Assembly: GCA_032718475.1 (NCBI GenBank)
Contig: JAUCBJ010008662.1
Location: forward strand, 1-24,820
Source: Nemertoderma westbladi
Taxonomy: Eukaryota; Xenacoelomorpha; Nemertodermatida; Nemertodermatidae
Length of the DNA: 24,820 bases
Direction: 5' to 3'
Made by a program: the position numbers and the translations under genes. Every line of letters starts with the position of its first letter. Positions within the stretch are counted from its first letter, which is position 1. Of the stretch, positions 9,786 through 19,647 are shown one piece after another. A model generated the notes under the pieces. It was not told the origin of the DNA and made no database searches. It saw only the letters and a list, made by a program, of their open reading frames with translations.

Positions 9786-10381
9786 ATGGACGCTGCAACC
9801 CGACCCCGTAAGATCCTGACGGCGGACCAACTGCAAAAGATCGAGTTCGATACCAGCGAAGACGTCGATGTTGTAGAAACGTTCGAACGATTGGGACTAC
9901 GCGAAGACCTCCTGCGCGGGGTTTACGCCTACGGATTCGAGCGCCCCTCCGCGATACAACAACGCGCTATTCGTCCCGTAGTGCGCGGACGTGACGTCAT
10001 AGCGCAAGCCCAGAGCGGCACCGGGAAGACAGCAACCTTCTCGATCGCCCTGCTGCAGAGCATCGACACCCAGTTGCTGGACACCCAGGGACTCATTCTT
10101 TCCCCGACTCGGGAGCTAGCCCTACAGATACAGAAGGTCGTGTTGGCCTTGGGGGACTTTATGAACGTGCAGTGCCACGCGTGTATCGGAGGTACCAACG
10201 TAGGGGAGGATATACGGAAATTGGAGTTTGGGCAGCACGTTGTGTCCGGGACGCCCGGACGCGTGTTCGATATGATTCGGAGGAAACATTTAAACACTCG
10301 GAGTATAAAAATGTTGGTGTTGGATGAGTCGGACGAGATGTTAAACCGGGGGTTTAAGGAGCAGATCTACGATATATACAG
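9786..10381 (+). CDS. EIF4A3: eIF4A3 coding exon 1 (residues 1-198 plus two bases)
   Basis: This exon starts at ATG 9786 and ends at ACAG before the donor GTAGGT at 10382. It carries the N-terminal extension and nearly all of RecA domain 1: Q motif, motif I, Ia, Ib and motif II. It leaves two bases (AG) that pair with the first G of exon 2 to make the Arg codon in DIYR-YLPP. It is clearly GC-richer than the surrounding intergenic DNA. Confidence 0.95.
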
Positions 10382-13300
10382 GTAGGTTGTGCGCGATTGT
10401 TCGTTGCGAAGGTACATGCGTTTAATCTGTCTGTGTCAGTTTTGGTTATGTAACTCTAGATTTATGGCTTGTAACTTGTCACCGCGTGCCGCTTACATCA
10501 GTAGGCCTACCGGTATAAACAGATAAAGCAATGCCGGTAACGAAAAAGTAGGATTAATAGAAACTTACGGGAAAACTTAAAAACATAAAAGGTCAATTGT
10601 TAGATTAGAACCTGTGATCGGTGTGAAATCGTTATGTCTTAGTCTTTCAAATAATTTCAATTTAATTACCTTAAAGATAATATATACATCACAACCCCCT
10701 GTTAGTCAGTATGTCGGTACATTCAATTATCAAATAATTTCAAGACTTGGATTATTTCTTTTACAATATTTCAGCGTTTTAAATTTCTTTCAATCAGGTT
10801 TCTGGGTTTCTTAATCTTACTCGGGCAGTCGGGCTGCTGCATTGAAACTGCACATTGAGTTCTTATGCTGGCTTAACAAAAACATTTTGCCACCACCATG
10901 CCATCCAAAATTAGCAAGCCAAATGCCTCGTACAGTAAGAATGCTGTGCCGGCTTGTCGACAAAATTGCGCCGCCACAACTCCCTATCGCTATCACCCAT
11001 GACATTTGCTAGATCATCCGCATCTTCAAGGCCAGTGTCCTTTAAGATGCGTCTCAAGAAAGTCATGGACTGTCCACCATGCTTATTCAATCCATGAGGC
11101 CGCCAAAGCACAAGATTATGCACTGGCTGGTCCTCATGACGAAAGCAATGTCCTGCAATGCGGAGGCGACTTTGTTATAGTGTCAAGCTTTGGGGAACCA
11201 ATGAGACACCTCTAATGTTATATAGTATCTGTTTGGAGATGTATTAATTGTACTTGACACAATGAACCCGGCTGGGTTTCTTAATTTTTGTTTAACTACC
11301 GCACTACCGGTACCGTTGTAGTCCTACCGAGCCGTTAAACCTAAAAACGGTATTAGAAGTTTTCGTAGTCGCTGATCTGTTCACGATATAACTTCTCAAA
11401 ACGTTTGTGCAAGTCTGATGAATAAATTACAATGAACTTGTACTTATTACTTAACACGTAGTGCCGGAATGGCGTCGGCGTCCCATTAGGGACATTAAAT
11501 ATTTTAAATTTTAACAAATCTTGTAAGCCTCTAGGCTATCTCCGTCTGGCAAACACTAAAGTTGCAATAACTTTTGAGTGTGAGTGGATTTTGCTCAAAT
11601 TACTTGCAAACCTTTTCTACTTCGGTACTCTTTCAATACATGTAATAAGAGTCAAGAAGTTCCACCAAAAATATTTTATTTACTTTTTCGCCTTTTTCGC
11701 CTTGGTTTATATTCGATTTAAAGAGTAACAATTTAAGAATAAAAATTATAATTTTCAATTACAATTTAATATGATTGGTTCTCCTAGGTACCTCCCTCCC
11801 TCCAGGTTCCCTTAACCAACTGATTTGATTGGTTCCCCTAGGTACCTCCCACTCTCCAGGTTACCTTAACCAACTGATTTGATTGGTTCCCCTAGGTACC
11901 TCCCTCCCTCCAGGTTCCCTTAACCAACTGATTTGATTGGTTCCCCTAGGTACCTCCCTCCCTCCATCCGGGTTCCCTTAACCAACTGATTTGATTGGTT
12001 CCCCTAGGTACCTCCCTCCCTCCATCCGGGTTCCCTTAACCAACTGATTTGATTGGTTCCCCTAGCTACCTCCCTCCCTCCACGTTCCCTTAACCAACTG
12101 ATTTGATTGGTTCCCCTAGGTACCTCCCTCCCTCCAGGTTCCCTTAACCAACTGATTTGATTGGTTCCCCTAGGTACCTCCCTCCCTCCAGGTTCCCTTA
12201 ACCAACTGATTTGATTGGTTCCCCTAGGTACCTCCCTCCCTCCAGGTTCCCTTAACCAACTGATTTGATTGGTTCCCCTAGGTACCTCCCTCCCTCCAGG
12301 TTCCCTTAACCAACTGATTGGATTGGTTCCCCTAGGTACCTCCCTCCCTCCATCCGGGTTCCCTTAACTAACTGATTTGATTGGTTCCCCTAGGTACCTC
12401 CCTCCCTCCAGGTTCCCTTAACCAACTGATTTGATTGGTTCCCCTAGGTACCTCCCTCCCTCCAGGTTCCCTTAACCAACTGATTTGATTGGTTCCCCTA
12501 GGTACCTCCCTCCCTCCAGGTTCCCTTAACCAACTGATTTGATTGGTTCCCCTAGGTACCTCCCTCCCTCCAGGTTCCCTTAACCAACTGATTTGATTGG
12601 TTCCCCTAGGTACCTCCCTCCCTCCAGGTTCCCTTAACCAACTGATTTGATTGGTTCCCCTAGGTACCTCCCTCCCTCCAGGTTCCCTTAACCAACTGAT
12701 TTGATTGGTTCCCCTAGGTACCTCCCTCCCTCCAGGTTCCCTTAACCAACTGATTTGATTGGTTCCCCTAGGTACCTCCCTCCCTCCAGGTTCCCTTAAC
12801 CAACTGATTTGATTGGTTCCCCTAGGTACCTCCCTCCCTCCAGGTTCCCTTAACCAACTGATTTGATTGGTTCCCCTAGGTACCTCCCCTCCCTCCAGGT
12901 TCCCTTAACCAACTGATTTGATTGGTTCCCCTAGGTACCTCCCTCCCTCCAGGTTCCCTTAACCAACTGATTTGATTGGTTCCCCTAGGTACCTCCCTCC
13001 CTCCAGGTTCCCTTAACCAACTGATTTGATTGGTTCCCCTAGCTACCTCCCCCCCTCCAGGTTCCCTTAACCAACTGATTTGATTGGTTCCCCTAGGTAC
13101 CTCCCTCCCTCCAGGTTCCCTTAACCAACTGATTTGATTGGTTCCCCTAGGTACCTCCCTCCCTCCATCCGGGTTCCCTTAACCAACTGATTTGATTGGT
13201 TCCCCTAGGTACCTCCCTCCCTCCATCCGGGTTCCCTTAACCAACTGATTTGATTGGTTCCCCTAGCTACCTCCCTCCCTCCACGTTCCCTTAACCAACT

Positions 13301-15439
13301 GATTTGATTGGTTCCCCTAGGTACCTCCCTCCCTCCAGGTTCCCTTAACCAACTGATTTGATTGGTTCCCCTAGGTACCTCCCTCCCTCCAGGTTCCCTT
13401 AACCAACTGATTTGATTGGTTCCCCTAGGTACCTCCCTCCCTCCAGGTTCCCTTAACCAACTGATTGGATTGGTTCCCCTAGGTACCTCCCTCCCTCCAG
13501 GTTCCCTTAACCAACTGATTTGATTGGTTCCCCTAGGTACCTCCATCCCTCCAGGTTCCCTTAACCAACTGATTGGTTTGGTTCCCCTAGGTACCTCCCT
13601 CCCTCCATCCGGGTTCCCTTAACCAACTGATTTGATTGGTTCCCCTAGGTACCTCCCTCCCTCCAGGTTCCCTTAACCAACTGATTTGATTGGTTCCCCT
13701 AGGTACCTCCCTCCCTCCAGGTTCCCTTAACCAACTGATTTGATTGGTTCCCCTAGGTACCTCCCCTCCCTCCAGGTTCCCTTAACCAACTGATTTGATT
13801 GGTTCCCCTAGGTACCTCCCTCCCTCCAGGTTCCCTTAACCAACTGATTTGATTGGTTCCCCTAGGTACCTCCCTCCCTCCAGGTTCCCTTAATCAACTG
13901 ATTTGATTGGTTCCCCTAGGTACCTCCCTCCCTCCAGGTTCCCTTAACCAACTGATTTGATTGGTTCCCCTAGGTACCTCCCTCCCTCCAGGTTCCCTTA
14001 ACCAACTGATTTGATAGGTTCCCCTAGGTACCTCCCTCCCTCCAGGTTCCCTTAACCAACTGATTTGATTGGTTCCCCTAGGTACCTCCCCTCCCTCCAG
14101 GTTCCCTTAACCAACTGATTTGATTGGTTCCCCTAGGTACCTCCCTCTCCTCAGGTTCCCTTAACCAACTGATTTGATTGGTTCCCCTAGGTACCTCCCC
14201 TCCCTCCAGGTTCCCTTAACCAACTGATTTGATTGGTTCCCCTAGGTACCTCCCTCCCTCCAGGTTCCTTTAACCAACTGATTTGATTGGTTCCCCTAGG
14301 TACCTCCCTCTCCTCAGGTTCCCTTAACCAACTGATTTGATTGGTTCCCCTAGGTACCTCCCCTCCCTCCAGGTTCCCTTAACCAACTGATTTGATTGGT
14401 TCCCCTAGGTACCTCCCTCCCTCCAGGTTCCCTTAACCAACTAATTTGATTGGTTCCCCTAGGTACCTCCCCTCCCTCCAGGTTCCCTTAACCAACTGAT
14501 TTGATTGGTTCCCCTAGGTACCTCCCTCCCTCCAGGTTCCCTTAACCAACTGATTTGATTGGTTCCCCTAGGTACCTCCCACCAGGGACACAGATCGTAC
14601 TGGTATCCGCCACTCTCCCCCACGAGATTCTCGAAATGACCCACAAGTTTATGACGGACCCGGTTAGGATTCTAGTAAAACGCGACGAATTGACTCTGGA
14701 AGGGATAAAACAATTCTTTGTGGCCGTGGAGAAAGAGGAATGGAAGTTCGATACACTGTGCGACCTGTACGACACGCTGACGATAACCCAGGCCGTTATA
14801 TTCTGCAACACAAAACGGAAGGTAAACTGATTCAAAGATAAATAAATAAATTTTTGTATCATATATACGTATCTATATGAGGATATTTCTGTTCCGTTTT
14901 CCGTTGAAAGGATCGACAGATAGTCAGGCAATACCGAGTGTGATTTGCTTGGGTTACCACAGATAGGTTACGTGTCTGTTACGTTGACCAGCCATCTTCC
15001 TGGCTGGCCATCCAGTTACGATTCTCTGTCGTTACCTTTATATATTAAAGAATATTTATACCATTTCCAGGTGGAATGGCTGACTGAGAAGATGCGAGAG
15101 GCCAACTTCACGGTGTCCTCGATGCACGGCGACATGCCGCAGAAGGAACGCGACCTCATAATGAAGGAGTTCCGAGCCGGGGAGACCCGGGTGCTGATAA
15201 CCACGGACGTGTGGTCCCGGGGGATAGACGTCCCCCAGGTCTCCTTGGTGATCAACTACGACCTCCCGAACAACCGGGAACTCTACATCCATCGTATCGG
15301 ACGCTCTGGTCGTTACGGACGGAGAGGAGTCTCGATAAACTTCGTGAAGAACGACGATATTCGAATCCTCCGGGATATCGAACAATATTACTCAACACAA
15401 ATCGACGAGATGCCGATGAACGTAGCTGATTTAATATAA
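9786..15439 (+). CDS. EIF4A3: eIF4A3, DEAD-box RNA helicase of the exon junction complex (join of three exons)
   Basis: Joining 9786-10381, 14572-14821 and 15071-15439 gives 1215 bases and 404 residues, close to the usual ~411. The family is an ATP-dependent RNA clamp at the core of the exon junction complex, deposited on spliced mRNA in the nucleus and needed for NMD. Visible motifs: Q motif region [12 protein letters not shown] (51-62), Walker A AQSGTGKT (75-82), PTRELA (107-112), [16 protein letters not shown] (156-159), motif II DESD (180-183), SAT (211-213), VIFCNTKRK (274-282), [10 protein letters not shown] (326-335), HRIGRSGR (356-363) and the C terminus MPMNVADLI. The long near-identical middle and [20 protein letters not shown] separate it from eIF4A1/2. 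Odd points are Ser for Ala in motif II and an intron 1 acceptor embedded in a ~52-copy minisatellite. Splice phases agree at both junctions. Confidence 0.97.
10802..10815. repeat. 14-bp target-site duplication, left
   Basis: CTGGGTTTCTTAAT is identical to 11272-11285, on the far side of the retrotransposon fragment. Confidence 0.85.
10816..11271 (-). mobile_element. 3'-end fragment of the copy A/B retrotransposon family in intron 1
   Basis: This 456-base insertion is flanked by perfect 14-bp direct repeats. On the minus strand it encodes the family's C terminus ([40 protein letters not shown]) starting near AACCCGG at 11271. The family stop TAA is changed to TAC here. The 3' UTR down to 10816 is longer than that of copy B but shares the AATGCAGC and GCCCGA/GCCGAT words near the end. 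It is a severely 5'-truncated, inert insertion, antisense to the host gene, and belongs to a different subfamily from copies A and B. Confidence 0.85.
11272..11285. repeat. 14-bp target-site duplication, right
   Basis: CTGGGTTTCTTAAT repeats 10802-10815 exactly and abuts the 5'-truncated end of the element. Confidence 0.85.
11771..14580 (+). repeat. ~54-bp minisatellite of about 52 copies, built from the exon 2 splice acceptor
   Basis: The usual unit is 54 bases: TGATTTGATTGGTTCCCCTAG, then GTACCTCCCTCCCTCCAG, then GTTCCCTTAACCAAC (joined without gaps). I count about 52 occurrences of the GGTTCCCCTAG core. The last one is the functional acceptor of exon 2. Each unit holds a branch-point-like CTGAT, a pyrimidine-rich stretch, CCTAG, and the first nine bases of exon 2 (GTACCTCCC). 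A second potential acceptor, CCTCCAG, follows. Variants include a four-base CATC-type expansion (CCATCCGGG), AGCTACC for GGTACC, and TGATTGGATTGG. Variant order shows internal block duplications. Confidence 0.97.
14572..14821 (+). CDS. EIF4A3: eIF4A3 coding exon 2 (residues 199-282)
   Basis: The exon starts with the G after CCCCTAG, in the last unit of the minisatellite, and reads R-YLPPGTQ in frame with exon 1. It ends AACGGAAG-like at 14821 before donor GTAAAC. It holds motif III SAT (211-213) and the start of RecA domain 2 through VIFCNTKRK. Its first nine bases are also the bases carried in every minisatellite unit. Confidence 0.95.
14822..15070 (+). other. EIF4A3: eIF4A3 intron 2 (249 bp)
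   Basis: The donor is GTAAAC and the acceptor is TTTCCAG before GTGGAATGG. It is a phase 0 intron between Lys282 and Val283, with no other feature inside. Confidence 0.93.
15071..15439 (+). CDS. EIF4A3: eIF4A3 coding exon 3 (residues 283-404 and stop)
   Basis: The exon reads [20 protein letters not shown] to the C terminus NVADLI and a TAA at 15437-15439. It contains motif V ([10 protein letters not shown]) and motif VI (HRIGRSGR), the RecA2 residues that complete the ATP site. Confidence 0.96.
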   Translation: MEWLTEKMREANFTVSSMHGDMPQKERDLIMKEFRAGETRVLITTDVWSRGIDVPQVSLVINYDLPNNRELYIHRIGRSGRYGRRGVSINFVKNDDIRILRDIEQYYSTQIDEMPMNVADLI

Positions 15440-15605
15440 CAGGCCGTCTATCTAACTATCTAACTAACTAACTATCTGATATATTTCCTTGTTTTGTTTT
15501 GTTGTTTTAGCTGTTTGTACCAAACTATAGTGAAATATAATATAAGTCACTGTTTTTTTTGGAACAGATCGGCTAATATCATTGTTTCATCCATTGAAGT
15601 TAATC

Positions 15606-15611
15606 AATAAA
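15606..15611 (+). terminator. EIF4A3: eIF4A3 polyadenylation signal
   Basis: AATAAA lies 167 bases after the stop codon and is the first canonical signal downstream of it. Confidence 0.65.
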
Positions 15612-16134
15612 GCAGCGATTGTAAGATTTCTTTGGAATTTATGGCTGATTTACATAAACCCCGGTTTACTTACTGTTTTTATTTTATGATTTCGTTTACA
15701 GCTTTCGTCTCTATAATACGACTTATCGCGTTGTTATTTTATAAAGTGCAATGGGAATCGTAAATATATTTAAAGAAAAATGAAAATATTTTGCGCCAAA
15801 AAATTTAATAATAGGGGGTGGGGGGGGGGGGGGTGACTAATTCCGCTGCAAAGGCCCTAAATTTAGTGGGCCAGTTATTTCTCTTAGATATAATCCCTGA
15901 ATAGCGCGTCGAAAGAACTTGTCCCTAACTAAAATTATGTTCTCTTTTAAATGAGGCAAATAAAAATTGAATAGCGAATTGAATTTTTTTCGAGATATGG
16001 GGAATTCCTGGCTCAAGTTTCAGGGACTGATGAATGGAAAATTTACTCAAAAAACGCATTTAAAGACTTTGGTATATCCAAGCATATTATTATTTGTTGG
16101 TGAGTTGAATTAATTATTAATAATCGGAAGTGAG
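15612..16134. other. Intergenic DNA with a G-run
   Basis: This is AT-rich spacer. The only distinct element is GGGGGT followed by 14 consecutive G at 15814-15833, a possible G-quadruplex and a likely assembly-unstable homopolymer. Confidence 0.6.
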
Positions 16135-18517
16135 ATGGGAAGTCAGGATTTTATCTCTGGAAATGGATTGTTTTCGGCTGGAACCCAGTTCAAGAAGCGA
16201 ACTGGAAAGCTATGGACGCATAGTGGACCCAGTGGTCACAAGTCCCAGATAGACCATATCCTGTTTCGTAGGAAATACAGGAGCTCTATACAAGACTGTA
16301 ATGCATTTACACTACGACCCTTCTCCAGTGATCACCGCCTTATTGTGGCCAAGGTAAGACTTAGTCTGCGTGCTAGCAGAACAACGAAATCTGCCTTGCC
16401 GCGGCATGACTGGTCCTCTCTGTTGCAACAGCCAAGTGTGAGATCCAGCTTCACACTACAGCTGAGCAACAGGTATGAGGTTCTTGCCTCTGAGGCGGCA
16501 GATCACTGTGAGGGCTATACTGCCTTCACAGAAGCAGTTAAGTTAGCAGCTGCAGAAACAGTTCCTGTATACCCTCGAAACATGAAACGGGCCCCCTGGA
16601 CTGACAACAAAATTCAGAAGTGCCGATATGACCTCTACAAGGCGCAGAAAGAGTCCCGACTCAAACAGACTACAGCGGCCAAGAATGCAGTTAAGGCTGC
16701 ATCTAGGTCCCTGAACAGGCAGTACTCTGTTAATTTACAGGAGCTAATAAACCAACAGGTTGATGCCATCAATGATGCTGACGACAGCAGGCAATCATCC
16801 CAGGCATGGAGATCGATCAACTTGCTTGCTGGTCGAAAAAGCCAACCAACCACCAAGGTTAAGGCTGAATCACCAGCCGATCGCCTCAATGGTTGAAAGG
16901 CCCACTTTGAAAAGCTCCTCAATAATGACAGGGTATTGCCTGATAACTTTATAGAAGTAAAAGTGTCTGAGTCTGTACTCTCAGATATTCCCATTGGTGA
17001 TATCTCCTTTGCAGAAGTGAAGGCTGCTGCAAAGAGCATTAAGACCAATCGTGCCAGTGGAGTTAGTAGATGGTGTTCCCCCTGAGGTCTTTAAAATACC
17101 TGAGTGTTTAAAGCTCATCTATCCCATCATAGTAGACATGAAAACAAATAAGTTGGTGCCAGTTCCCAAGAAGGGCAACCTAACACTCTATGGTTCTTTT
17201 CGGGGAATCTCATTGATCTCGATTGCTGCAAAGCTATACAATAGAATTCTATTAAATCGCATCAGGGATCCCATTGAGAGACTGCTCCGTGGAAATCAGA
17301 ATGGGTTCCGTAAAGGTCGTGGGACCATGGAGCCCATTTTGGAACTTAGAAGGATAATTGAAGAGTTATCAAAAAAGAAAGACAGGCATCTGGCTGTTAT
17401 CTTTGTTGACTTCTTCAAGGCCTTTGATTCAGTCTCTCGCTCACGTATGTTCAGCATACTTTCATTATATGGGATTCCTGATGAAATTATTGCAGCAATC
17501 AGATCAGTATACGATGGTTCGACAACATTTGTGTCTACTGTTGACGGTGACACAGAACCATTTGAAGTGTTATGGGGCGTCCTCCAGGGAGACACACTTG
17601 CACCATTCTTGTTCATAATTGTTGTTGACTATGTTCTACGCATGTCCTTAGATCATCATAATGATGATGGGGTGATGATAACTCCACCTACTGGCTCCAG
17701 AAGTCGAGGAAATCCTGCCAAGTACCTAACTGATCTAGACTTTGCTGATGACTTAGGAGTACTCTCAGAATCACTAGAGGGGACCAACGGCTCCTCCGCT
17801 CATTAGAACATGCTGCTTCTAGTGTTGATCTTTTTATTAACTCCAGAAAGACCAAAATTTTGACAGTTAACTTTGAAAGTCCTCAGCAAGTCTCTGATCG
17901 GATGAGCATAAGCTCAAAAGATGGTATGCTTGAGCATGTGGATGACTTCTGTTACCTGGGATCATGGATCCGGAAGTCAGGTGAGGACCTTCGAATACGT
18001 AAGGGAAAGGCATGGGCAGCCTTGAATAGGCTTTCCAGGATTTGGAAGTCACCGAGAATTAATCGGAAACTTAAGGTCCGATTATTTAGAGCAGCAGTAG
18101 TTCCAGTACTCCTCTATGGGAGTCCATGCTGGGCTCTAACTGCTGAGGACACCAAATCTCTGGCTGGCACATTCACAAGAATGCTACGCCTGGTTCATTG
18201 TCAAGTACAATGCACACATCTCCAACCAGACACTATATAAGATTGGAGGTGTCTCATTGGTTCCCCCAAGCTTGACACTAGAACAAAATCGCCTCCGCTT
18301 TGCAGGACATTGCTTTCGCCGTGAGGACCAGCCAGTGCATAATCTTGTACTTTGGCAGCCTCACGGAGTGAATAAGCATGGTGGACAGCCCATGACTTTC
18401 TTGAGACGCATCTTAAAGGACACTGGCCTTGAAGATGCGGATGATCTAGCAAATGTCATGGGTAATAGGGAGTTGTGGCGGTGCAATTTTGTCGATAAGC
18501 CGGCACAGCATTCTTAA
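16135..18517 (+). pseudogene. Endonuclease C-terminus plus reverse transcriptase of copy B, multiply disrupted
   Basis: The endonuclease part shows WTHSGPSGHKSQIDHILF and the terminal SSDHRLIVAK of APE-type nucleases. Relative to copy A, the frame is broken by TGG to TGA at 16894-16896, a four-base insertion near 17063, a one-base deletion near 17780 and a two-base deletion near 18194. There is also an in-frame loss of ten codons near 17139. RT motifs FVDFFKAFD, QGD and FADD remain readable at about 17407, 17586 and 17741. The C-terminal frame 18257-18517 ends FVDKPAQHS and TAA. The element cannot make protein in one piece. Confidence 0.85.
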
Positions 18518-18547
18518 AAATGCAGCTGCAACGCAGCATGCCGATCC

Positions 18548-18571
18548 TAGTAGTAGTAGTAGTAGTAGTAG
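18548..18571 (+). repeat. (TAG)8 tail of copy B
   Basis: Eight perfect TAG units terminate copy B. Shorter TAG runs end copy A (513-521, minus) and the fragment at 20018-20302. Confidence 0.9.
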
Positions 18572-18598
18572 TATAATGTACTTTCTAATATAGGCTCT

Positions 18599-18629
18599 CG
18601 TGCTGCGCGAAGGCCCCACGAACGAGTAA
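18599..18629 (+). repeat. Fragment of the 7231-7310 dispersed repeat
   Basis: CGTGCTGCGCGAAG, one mismatch, then CCCCACGAACG and GTA match 7279-7308. It is only a short remnant. Confidence 0.6.
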
Positions 18630-19340
18630 TATATTTAATGCAGCATGCCGGAGTCCGGGATACTGTTCATAACTCAATAAGTTTGCTGACATTAGATATT
18701 GGTAGGGAGTAGACCTTCATTATTTCACATAACATTGTCCAGCGAAATTGCAAAATATTTGATATATATGACATTTTCGATCAATTACTTACGGTAATGT
18801 TTGATTATTGTCCATATTTAAACAAATTTGGCAAATTATTAATTAATTAATTACAGTATGAAAAATGTTCTACAATTTATATACCTAGGCCTACTTGTTT
18901 GTAAGTGGCACGTTATTATAGTGTGCTGATGCGTGTTGTTTGTATTATTATTATGTTTATATTAAATAGAGTGAGTGGGTGCAAATATTTCGACGCTTTG
19001 ACTCAGAAACGACCTCTATTCGATGACCACCTAGTCGACGCAACCTGTTAATCGCCACATATTATTATATATCTATATGAAGTTGTCGAGGTAAATAGGC
19101 CCAAGTGCGGTTCTCTCAGAGCGAATGTGTCAAGGTGTATGTGGGTCTATAATAGCAGCGAGGGGGCATTGGGCATGGGGTTAGCCAAGCCCAACGCAAT
19201 AAAACTCAATATTTTCGGCCTTACGTACTTGTATTGTTCAATACTACCAGACTCCTGCATTTTAATTTTCCCACTAACTTTTAATGAAAGGACCATATCA
19301 ATGCGTCCGGAACTGGAGTAGCAATGTTTCTGGAATATAC
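18630..19340. other. Intergenic DNA, no gene recognised
   Basis: The segment is AT-rich with ATTAATTAATTA near 18840. Overlapping open frames on both strands at 19127-19434 have no recognisable domain, and the minus-strand one runs into retrotransposon tail sequence. Confidence 0.5.
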
Positions 19341-19391
19341 TACTAGGTCGAGCGAACTCGGACAGTGGAAATGAGATCCTTCCAGGCTCCC
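19341..19391 (-). mobile_element. Solo 3' end of the TAG-tailed RT fragment family
   Basis: On the minus strand this reads GCCTGGAAGGATCTCATTTC and CACTGTCCGAGTTCGCTCGAC, followed by CTAGTAGTA. It matches the last ~45 bases of the element at 20018-20302 plus a short TAG tail. Confidence 0.75.
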
Positions 19392-19647
19392 CGATTCTCA
19401 ATAGTTGTCGCAAATTCGTTTCTCCCAAGTTCAATATCCCTTATCAAGCTGGTCTATAATCATGCGATGATCATGCCGTTTCTCCACTTTTTGTTTATAA
19501 GGATGAAAGCCGGGATATAAATAACCGCTATAGGCCCTACGTGTGTTTTTAGGTTCGCGTAGCGAGACCTCTAGTATTCACTCCGTTGTTGTTGTTGGTG
19601 TTGTTGTTGTTAATTTCCAGATAGGTTTTGTATTAAGGCTTGATACG

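Larger units (their letters stand above)
10382..14571 (+). other. EIF4A3: eIF4A3 intron 1 (4190 bp)
   Basis: The donor is GTAGGT and the acceptor CCCCTAG. The intron contains AT-rich unique sequence, a TSD-flanked 456-base retrotransposon fragment and, filling the last 2.8 kb, a minisatellite made of copies of the acceptor. Between 11286 and 11770 I see no feature. Confidence 0.92.
16135..18571 (+). mobile_element. Non-LTR retrotransposon, copy B, with (TAG)8 tail
   Basis: This is the plus-strand copy of the copy A family. It reaches further 5' and includes the end of an APE-type endonuclease, then the linker, the RT, the C-terminal region, a ~30-base 3' UTR and (TAG)8 at 18548-18571. The exact 5' boundary is uncertain; recognisable endonuclease homology begins near NGLFSAGTQF. 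The coding region is broken by several mutations. No target-site duplication could be identified. Confidence 0.88.

Noticed and set aside
11771-14580. CRISPR array or centromeric satellite
   Set aside because: Units are contiguous with no unique spacers, and the array sits in the intron of a eukaryotic gene with the gene's own splice site as the unit.
13205-14644. Minus-strand open frames with an 18-residue repeat
   Set aside because: They are translations of the 54-bp intronic minisatellite, antisense to eIF4A3. A unit divisible by three without stops makes such frames automatically, and four-base variants break them.
19127-19434. Small proteins on both strands
   Set aside because: Two overlapping opposite frames have no recognisable domain, and one enters the solo retrotransposon tail at 19341-19391.
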